Of a DNA stretch of 10,423 nt, positions 5,766 to 10,423 are shown in pieces. Below the pieces are notes generated by a model. That model was not told the origin of the DNA and did no database searches. It worked only from the letters and a program-made list of their open reading frames with translations. The position numbers and the translations under genes are program-made. The stretch lies in assembly GCA_023415515.1 (NCBI GenBank), contig JAEZKH010000123.1:1-10423 (forward strand), written 5' to 3'. Source of the stretch: Actinomycetes bacterium (lineage in GTDB: Bacteria; Actinomycetota; Actinomycetes; Mycobacteriales; Mycobacteriaceae). How positions within the stretch are numbered: position 1 is the first letter of the stretch; each line of letters opens with the position of its first letter.

Positions 5766-6638
5766 CTACTCGTCGTCCTCCGGCCAGAGGATGAAGTCGT
5801 CGAACGCGCGCTGTGCGGGTTCGGGGCCGACCTCGGCGAGCGCTGCGCGCACGGCGCGCAGATGGGCAACCGTCATCTCCAGCGGCGGCTCGTCGGGCTG
5901 ATACGTGGTCCGCACCGGGTAGTCGACGCCGGGTTCCCGCGTCATCTCGATGTGACAGCCGATGACATGGCTGACCGGGTGTGTCGCGCAGAACTCGATC
6001 ATGCGATCGATGCTGCGGGAGAACGCGGCCCAGTCCACGATGTAGAGCCGCCCGCGATAGACGGTGTCGCCCGTGAACAGGATCCGGGTCCACGGGTCGT
6101 AGAAGGTCACCGCCGCCGAATGATGTCCCGGCGTCGCGAACACCTGCAGCACACGACCACCCAGATCGACGGGCCGAATCGCATCGGGGTCGTCGGTGAA
6201 GCCGAAGAACTCCCACGCCACGTCCTTGTCGGCCTGCACCAGGACAGTGTTCGGACGGTCGGCGAACTGGTCGTCACCGGCGACGTGGTCGCCGTGTCCG
6301 TGCGTGTGGACGACAAGCAACTCATAACCGTTGCGCGGGTTGCGGCCGAGCCAGGTCTCGATCAGCTCGTCGACGACCCGGCGAAGCGGGAGGAACTCAG
6401 GTGATGCGGTGGCCCCGGTGTCGAGCAGAACCGCACGCCGCTCGCCGAACAGCAGGAACAGAAACGGAGCTTCGTAATCGATCGCCTTGTTCTGCCGCAG
6501 GATGACGGTGTCGTCCTCATACCAGTACGTCTGCAGGTCGGGATCGGTGTTGTGTTTCGATGACGGCGAGCCGTGAATCCACTGCACGTCAAGCGGTTTG
6601 GCCACGGGTGGCAGGCTCTGCTGAGCGACACTGGACAT
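5766..6638 (-). CDS. Metallo-beta-lactamase-fold hydrolase
   Basis: A 290-residue MBL-fold protein with all metal-binding motifs: HTHGHGDH (111-118) supplying His113, His115, Asp117 and His118; the GHH segment (171-173); Asp191 in FTGDTVYRG; and His229 in VIGCHIEM. LLDTGA (71-76) is the typical strand before motif 1. It should bind two metals and hydrolyse an ester, thioester, lactone or phosphoester in the cytosol; no signal peptide is present. The N-terminal 60 residues (including QTYWYEDDTVILRQNK) precede the usual MBL core and may shape a substrate pocket. GGGAGG lies only 3 nt before the ATG. It starts 35 nt after the SDR stop and precedes SRPBCC, so it is in the TetR operon. Not a glyoxalase II by length or tail; substrate unknown. 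Confidence 0.92.
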   Translation of the reverse strand: MSSVAQQSLPPVAKPLDVQWIHGSPSSKHNTDPDLQTYWYEDDTVILRQNKAIDYEAPFLFLLFGERRAVLLDTGATASPEFLPLRRVVDELIETWLGRNPRNGYELLVVHTHGHGDHVAGDDQFADRPNTVLVQADKDVAWEFFGFTDDPDAIRPVDLGGRVLQVFATPGHHSAAVTFYDPWTRILFTGDTVYRGRLYIVDWAAFSRSIDRMIEFCATHPVSHVIGCHIEMTREPGVDYPVRTTYQPDEPPLEMTVAHLRAVRAALAEVGPEPAQRAFDDFILWPEDDE

Positions 6639-6641
6639 GAT

Positions 6642-6647
6642 CCTCCC
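6642..6647 (-). promoter_or_regulatory. Ribosome binding site of the MBL hydrolase gene
   Basis: GGGAGG on the minus strand is the strongest Shine-Dalgarno core in the window but stands only 3 nt from the ATG at 6638. No better in-frame start is available nearby, so the short spacing may lower translation. Confidence 0.55.
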
Positions 6648-6673
6648 AGTGTGCACCCAACACCGGAGGATCG

Positions 6674-7372
6674 TTATGTATTCCGGCCGCCGTTGACGCC
6701 GAGGATCTGACCGGTGATGTAGCCGGCCTCCTCGGAGACCAGGAACGCGCATGCCGCTGCGATGTCCTCCGGCCTGCCCATCCGGCGGACCGGCGTCATC
6801 GAGATCGCCTTCTCCACATTGGTGAAGCCCCGCTCCTCGGCGCTGCGCAGCATCGGGGTGTCGATGAAGCCAGGCGGCACGGCGTTGACGGTGATGCCCA
6901 TCGGGCCGTATTCGAGAGCCAGCGACTTGGTGAGCCCGTTGACGGCGGATTTGGCCGCGACGTAATGGGCCATGCCTGCGACGCCGGAGTGTGTGCTCGA
7001 CGAGCTGATGTTGACGATACGGCCCCAGCCCGCGTCGACCATGTCGGGCAGGGCCGCCTGACAGCAGTGGAAGACACCGTTGAGGTTGACGTCGATGACC
7101 CGCTGCCAACTGTCGAACGAGATGTCGGCGAACCGCGAGAAGCCCTCCAGCCCAGCCGCATTGACGAGAACCGACACCGGGCCGAGCTGTGCGCGGATCG
7201 CGTCGAGCGCGGCGTCGACCTGCGCGCGGTCGGTGACGTCGGCGACATAGCCGAAGTCGGAATCCCGCGACTGGAGATCGATGGTCGCGACGTGGTGGCC
7301 GTCGGCTTCGAGGCGCTCCGCGATGGCGCGCCCGATGCCGGATGCTCCGCCGGTGACGACGGCTGACTTCAT
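6674..7372 (-). CDS. Short-chain dehydrogenase/reductase (SDR), NAD-preferring
   Basis: A 232-residue classical SDR. Present are the cofactor motif TGGASGIG (7-14), the adenine-side Asp45 in ADVTD, NAAG (71-74), Asn96 in DVNLNGV, a serine cluster NISSSS (121-126), the catalytic pair Tyr137 and Lys141 (YVAAK), and PPGFIDTPM (166-174). An acidic residue (Asp32) at the end of the second strand predicts NAD(H) rather than NADP(H). The overall look is FabG-like, but clustering with an MBL hydrolase and SRPBCC protein under a TetR regulator argues for oxidation of a hydroxy group in a catabolic route rather than fatty acid synthesis. The start overlaps the TetR stop by 4 nt (ATGA), and AAGGGA 8 nt upstream, inside tetR, serves as ribosome binding site. 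Substrate unknown. Confidence 0.94.
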   Translation of the reverse strand: MKSAVVTGGASGIGRAIAERLEADGHHVATIDLQSRDSDFGYVADVTDRAQVDAALDAIRAQLGPVSVLVNAAGLEGFSRFADISFDSWQRVIDVNLNGVFHCCQAALPDMVDAGWGRIVNISSSSTHSGVAGMAHYVAAKSAVNGLTKSLALEYGPMGITVNAVPPGFIDTPMLRSAEERGFTNVEKAISMTPVRRMGRPEDIAAACAFLVSEEAGYITGQILGVNGGRNT

Positions 7373-7953
7373 GACCGAGTTCCCTTCTTGCGTAGTCCGA
7401 GCGTGCGGCGTCCCGTCTCCACGAGGTGCCGCAGCAGGTCGTCGTGGTCGACGGTGATCCAGGCCGGTCCGACGGCGCTCGAGATCCCCGCGAGTGCGAC
7501 GGTGGCCTTGATCAAGCCACCGGGATCCCGCTCATCACCGGCGAGCAGGGCGAGTTGACGGGTGATGAGCTGCGCCCAGCGCGGCTGCTCACGCAGCAGC
7601 GTGATGACGCTGGGATCGCAGGCCAGCACCGACACCAACGCACGGTTGGCGACGGCGATCTCGGCGTAGCCACGCAGCATGTGGTCGGCTCGCGCGGCGT
7701 CGCTTCCGTGGGCTTCCGCGTCGGCGATGACGACGCTGAGCTGCGAGAAGATCGGTTCGACGACGGCGGCGAGCAGCTCTTCGCGGGTGCGGAAGTGGTA
7801 GTAGATCGCAGCCTTCGTGAAGCCCATCTCGTCGGCGATCATCTGCAGCGAAGTGCCTGCGAAGCTGTGCTTGGTGAACAGTCCCACGGCGACGTCGATG
7901 AGCCGCCTGCGGGTGTCGACGGCGCTGGCCGATTGCACGGCGTCCGTCCCCAT
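7369..7953 (-). CDS. TetR-family transcriptional regulator
   Basis: A 194-residue TetR regulator. The N-terminal DNA-binding domain (about 13-60) contains the helix-turn-helix TSLQMIADEMGFTKAAIYYHF (34-54) in the family's canonical form, including the YYHF end of the recognition helix and the following REELLAAV. The rest (about 65-190) is a helical ligand-binding and dimer domain with no recognisable ligand signature. As first gene of the operon, overlapping the SDR by 4 nt, it should autoregulate the unit; the tandem 23-bp repeat just upstream of its start is the obvious operator candidate. The ATG at 7953 has no spaced Shine-Dalgarno, and a TACGAT -10 element ends 8 nt before it, so the mRNA may be nearly leaderless. 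malQ, divergent, might share the regulation. Confidence 0.93.
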   Translation of the reverse strand: MGTDAVQSASAVDTRRRLIDVAVGLFTKHSFAGTSLQMIADEMGFTKAAIYYHFRTREELLAAVVEPIFSQLSVVIADAEAHGSDAARADHMLRGYAEIAVANRALVSVLACDPSVITLLREQPRWAQLITRQLALLAGDERDPGGLIKATVALAGISSAVGPAWITVDHDDLLRHLVETGRRTLGLRKKGTRS

Positions 7954-7957
7954 ACCT

Positions 7958-8003
7958 GCCGATCGTACAGCGGGTTACTTGCCGATCGTAAAGCGGGTTA
8001 GGT
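7958..8003. repeat. Two-copy 23-bp tandem repeat, candidate TetR operator
   Basis: Copies at 7958-7980 and 7981-8003 agree at 20 of 23 positions. Each consists of GCCGATCGTA, one variable base (C or A), AGCGGGTTA and a three-base tail. Each copy contains an imperfect inverted repeat CCGnT...AnCGG as expected for a TetR-type dimer site. The left copy covers the putative tetR -10; the right copy covers the -35 region, so binding would block transcription. Located in the 104-nt tetR-malQ gap. Confidence 0.7.
7962..7967 (-). promoter_or_regulatory. Putative tetR -10 element
   Basis: TACGAT on the minus strand matches TANNNT and ends 8 nt before the tetR ATG. It is embedded in the left repeat copy; the right copy carries the same hexamer at 7990-7985. 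The best -35 candidate is TTTACG (7992-7987, 4 of 6, spacer 19), which is weak. Confidence 0.4.
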
Positions 8004-8057
8004 GACTTCCGGAGAGAACGTCGGCTTGAGAACGGGCGGCTTGGGTATAGGTGCCGG

Positions 8058-10031
8058 GTGCCAGCGAAACCCGTTCCCGACGACCTGCGCAGGCTCGCCG
8101 CCGCGCACGGAGTCGCCACCACCTACCGCAACGAGCGCCGCGAGCCGGTACAGGTCGACGCGGACGTCGTGATCCGCGTGCTCGGGCTGCTCGACGTCGA
8201 GGCCGCCACCGAAGGTCAGCGCAGCGCGGAGCTCGCCAGGCTGGCCGAGCGTGACCGCGCAGGGGTGATCGCACCCACCGTCGCCGTCCGGCTCGGCGGG
8301 AGTCCTCACTCGCTGCCGGGAGCCGCGGCATTGGTGGCAGAGGACGGCACCGAGATCGCGCTGCGCGACGACCTGCCCGCAGAACTCGCGCCGGGCTGGT
8401 ATCGGCTGCACACCCGAGACGGGCAAGAGGCGACGTTGGTCGCCGCGCCCGCCTCGGTGCCGACCTCGCCGGCGACATGGGGATGGATGCTGCAGCTCTA
8501 CGCACTGCGTTCCGCGCAGTCCTGGGGCATCGGTGATCTCGGCGATCTGCGCGAGTTCGTGAACTGGACCGCCGCGGAGCACGGCGCGGGTGCGGTTCTG
8601 CTCAATCCGCTCCACGCGCCTGGACCCACACACCCCGTGCAGCCGTCGCCGTACACGCCGTCGAGTCGCCGCTTCGCCAATCCGCTGGCCCTGCGAATCG
8701 AGGACGTCGCCGCCTACCGGCGGGCCGACCCTCACACCCGCGCCGAGGTCGACGCTCTGCGGGTGTCGGCGACCACACCGCGGATCGACCACGACCTGGT
8801 TTGGGCCGCGAAACGCGATGCGCTGGAACTGCTCTGGCGCAGCGAAGGCAGGCCCGATCCTCTCGCCGACCAGTCGACGTCGGATGGGCTGCGCGACTGG
8901 GCGACCTACTGCGCGCTGGCCGAACGACACGGCGGCCGGTGGTCGCGCTGGCCGGCGCCGCTGCGCGACGTGGCCGGATCGGCGGTGGCCTCGGCGCGAC
9001 GGGAGTTGGCCCCGCGGTTGGCATTTCACGCCTGGGTCCAGCAGCAGTGCGCCGCACAGTTGACCGGCGTTCGCGAGGCCGCCCGCGGTGCGGGGATGCC
9101 GCTCGGCGTTCTGCACGACCTCGCGGTCGGCGTCGACGCAGACGGTGCCGACGCCTGGGCATTGTCCGACGTGCTCGCATCCGGCGTCAGCGTCGGTGCG
9201 CCACCGGACAATTTCACCCCCCGCGGCCAGAATTGGGGGCTGCCGCCGTGGCGCCCCGACCGGCTGGCGGCCACCGGATACGCCGCCCTGCGCGACATGC
9301 TGCGCGCCGTGTTGGCGCACGCCGACGGGTTGCGGATCGACCACGTCGCCGGGCTGTGGCGGCTGTGGTGGATCCCGCCCGGCGACGGCCCGGACCGGGG
9401 CACCTACGTGCGCTACGACGCCGACACCATGCTCGCGGTGCTGGCACTGGAAGCACACCGCGCCGATGCCGTCGTCGTCGGTGAGGACCTCGGCACCGTC
9501 GAACCAGAGGTCACCGAGGCGCTGGAGGGCAACCAGATGCTCGGTTGCGCGGTGGCGTGGTTCACCCGGGACGAGTCCGCCCCCGAGGAACCGCTGCTGC
9601 CGCCCGGGCAGTGGCCGTCGAGAGCCGCGGCCAGCCTGTCGACGCACGACCTGCCCACTGCGGCAGGCTTTCTGCGCGGAGAGCACGTCCGGGCGCGCGC
9701 CGATCTGGGCCTGCTCGACGACGTGCCGGCCGAGCAGGCCAACGCCGACAAGGAGCGCGCCGAGTGGCTGGCGTTGTTGCGTTCCCAGGGGCTGCTCGGC
9801 GACGGCGAGCCGGACGACCAGGAGATCATCGTCGCGATGCACCGGCTGCTGGCGTCGGCGCCGAGCCGACTCAAACTGATCTCGCCCTACGACGTGGTCG
9901 GCGAGACCCGGCAGCCGAATCTGCCCGGGACGGTCGACGAGTATCCGAACTGGCGGCTGCCGCTGCCGGTGACCCTGGAGGAGCTCAGAGCCGATCCGCG
10001 GGTCGCCGAGATCACCGACGCGTTCAGGTGA
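8058..10031 (+). CDS. malQ: 4-alpha-glucanotransferase (GH77 amylomaltase)
   Basis: A 657-residue GH77 enzyme that transfers alpha-1,4-glucan segments between maltodextrins, feeding glycogen and maltose metabolism in the cytosol. The catalytic set is complete: nucleophile Asp428 in LRIDHVAGLWRLWW, acid/base Glu476 in VVVGEDLGTVEP, and transition-state Asp531 in STHDLPT. Other family stretches are QLYALRSAQSWGIGD (146-160), PSPYTPSSRRFANP (196-209) and GAPPDNF (380-386). Residues 1-135 correspond to the actinobacterial MalQ N-terminal domain but seem shortened: M. tuberculosis MalQ, as recalled, has about 720 residues. The start is a GTG at 8058; no strong SD is present, and TATAGG ends 6 nt before it (leaderless possible). 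It is divergent from the TetR operon, and its last 8 bp overlap the O-methyltransferase tail. No other maltose or glycogen gene is nearby. Confidence 0.95.
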   Translation: MPAKPVPDDLRRLAAAHGVATTYRNERREPVQVDADVVIRVLGLLDVEAATEGQRSAELARLAERDRAGVIAPTVAVRLGGSPHSLPGAAALVAEDGTEIALRDDLPAELAPGWYRLHTRDGQEATLVAAPASVPTSPATWGWMLQLYALRSAQSWGIGDLGDLREFVNWTAAEHGAGAVLLNPLHAPGPTHPVQPSPYTPSSRRFANPLALRIEDVAAYRRADPHTRAEVDALRVSATTPRIDHDLVWAAKRDALELLWRSEGRPDPLADQSTSDGLRDWATYCALAERHGGRWSRWPAPLRDVAGSAVASARRELAPRLAFHAWVQQQCAAQLTGVREAARGAGMPLGVLHDLAVGVDADGADAWALSDVLASGVSVGAPPDNFTPRGQNWGLPPWRPDRLAATGYAALRDMLRAVLAHADGLRIDHVAGLWRLWWIPPGDGPDRGTYVRYDADTMLAVLALEAHRADAVVVGEDLGTVEPEVTEALEGNQMLGCAVAWFTRDESAPEEPLLPPGQWPSRAAASLSTHDLPTAAGFLRGEHVRARADLGLLDDVPAEQANADKERAEWLALLRSQGLLGDGEPDDQEIIVAMHRLLASAPSRLKLISPYDVVGETRQPNLPGTVDEYPNWRLPLPVTLEELRADPRVAEITDAFR

Positions 10032-10423
10032 TCAACGCGACCGCGAAGCCGTCCCAGTTCTTGGCGCCGACGGTCTGAATCGCCGCGGCGTCCAGGCGTG
10101 GATGCGCACCGATCATGTCGAACATGGCGCGCACGGCCTTGGCTTGATGGTCGTCGTCGGCGGGGTCCAGCACCCGGCCCATCCTGGCGATGTTGTCGAC
10201 GACGATCACCGAACCGGAATGGCCCAGCCTGATCGCCCATTCGACGTAGGCGACGTTGTTCTCCTTGTCGGCGTCGATGAAGACCATGTCGAAGGTCTCA
10301 CCGCGCTCGGCCAGCAGCGGCAGCGATTCCAGCGCGGCGCCGACGACGACCTCGATGCGGTCGGCGACACCGGCGCGTTCGAAGTTCCTGCGCGCGACCT
10401 CGGCATGCCGCGGGTCGAACTCC
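10024..10423 (-). CDS. SAM-dependent O-methyltransferase, catechol-OMT-like (C-terminal part)
   Basis: The last 132 codons of a class I methyltransferase (O-methyltransferase family 3, PF01596-type); the start and the glycine-rich SAM motif lie beyond the right edge. Visible are EFDPRHAEVARRNFERAGV, the helix after the SAM-binding acidic residue; RIEVVVGAALESLP; FDMVFIDADKENN, whose aspartates coordinate the divalent metal; and VIVVDN, the third metal ligand pair. The end, IQTVGAKNWDGFAVALIT, is close to the recalled C-terminus of M. tuberculosis Rv0187, which lies two genes from ilvD there. The family methylates catechol-type hydroxyls in a Mg-dependent reaction; the substrate here is unknown. 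It converges on malQ with an 8-bp overlap of coding ends, so no terminator fits between them. Confidence 0.93.
   Translation of the reverse strand, partial: EFDPRHAEVARRNFERAGVADRIEVVVGAALESLPLLAERGETFDMVFIDADKENNVAYVEWAIRLGHSGSVIVVDNIARMGRVLDPADDDHQAKAVRAMFDMIGAHPRLDAAAIQTVGAKNWDGFAVALIT

Noticed and set aside
7998..9842. Long antisense open frame (about 614 codons) opposite malQ
   Set aside because: Shadow of malQ codon bias; no recognisable motif, and the sense strand has a complete GH77 catalytic set.
1..10423. CRISPR array, tRNA, insertion sequence or phage attachment site
   Set aside because: No spaced repeat series, cloverleaf-like segment, transposase or terminal repeats were seen; the only clear repeat is the two-copy 23-bp unit at 7958-8003.

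Overview
The window reads as chromosomal DNA of a mycobacterium, most likely a fast-growing or environmental Mycolicibacterium-type species. It is GC-rich and densely coding. It carries a DUF222/HNH gene of the mycobacterial 13E12 repeat family, an F420-type PPOX protein, and a core block (MFS transporter, RicR-type copper repressor, IlvD, O-methyltransferase) that matches, from memory, the Mycobacterium tuberculosis Rv0187-Rv0191 neighbourhood in order and orientation. Species and synteny are inferred from recalled protein similarity; no database was searched.

Layout. 1-422 (minus) is the N-terminal part of a DHA1-type MFS exporter running off the left edge. 462-1153 (plus) is a coupled pair, a PPOX split-barrel oxidoreductase and an MTH1187/thiamine-binding protein. 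1222-1956 (plus) is a secreted, disulfide-rich protein with a C-terminal SH3-like domain. 1969-2259 (minus) is a CsoR/RicR Cu(I) repressor, divergent from ilvD (2338-4044, plus); a perfect CsoR-type operator lies between them inside the putative ricR promoter. 4077-5327 (minus) is the DUF222-HNH gene, convergent with ilvD. 7953-5377 (minus) is a four-gene operon: TetR regulator, SDR dehydrogenase, metallo-beta-lactamase-fold hydrolase, SRPBCC protein. A near-perfect 23-bp tandem repeat sits upstream of the TetR start. 8058-10031 (plus) is a 4-alpha-glucanotransferase (malQ) divergent from the TetR operon. 10024-10423 (minus) is the C-terminal part of a SAM-dependent O-methyltransferase overlapping the malQ tail. 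No gene-free stretch exceeds about 110 bases. I saw no tRNA, rRNA, CRISPR array, insertion sequence or att site.

How it fits together. The RicR/IlvD pair links copper sensing to a branched-chain amino acid enzyme whose Fe-S cluster belongs to a class known to be copper-sensitive; the single operator could serve both directions, but that is untested. The TetR operon looks like a small ligand-induced catabolic or detoxification unit (alcohol/ketone oxidoreductase, hydrolase, hydrophobic-ligand protein) with unknown substrate. Compared with the recalled M. tuberculosis order, two blocks (about 0.5-1.95 kb and 4.05-10.02 kb) appear as insertions that split the conserved genes. Several genes (ricR, tetR, ilvD, the SH3 protein, perhaps malQ) have a -10-like hexamer 6-8 nt before the start codon and no well-placed Shine-Dalgarno, the pattern expected of leaderless mRNAs, which are common in mycobacteria.
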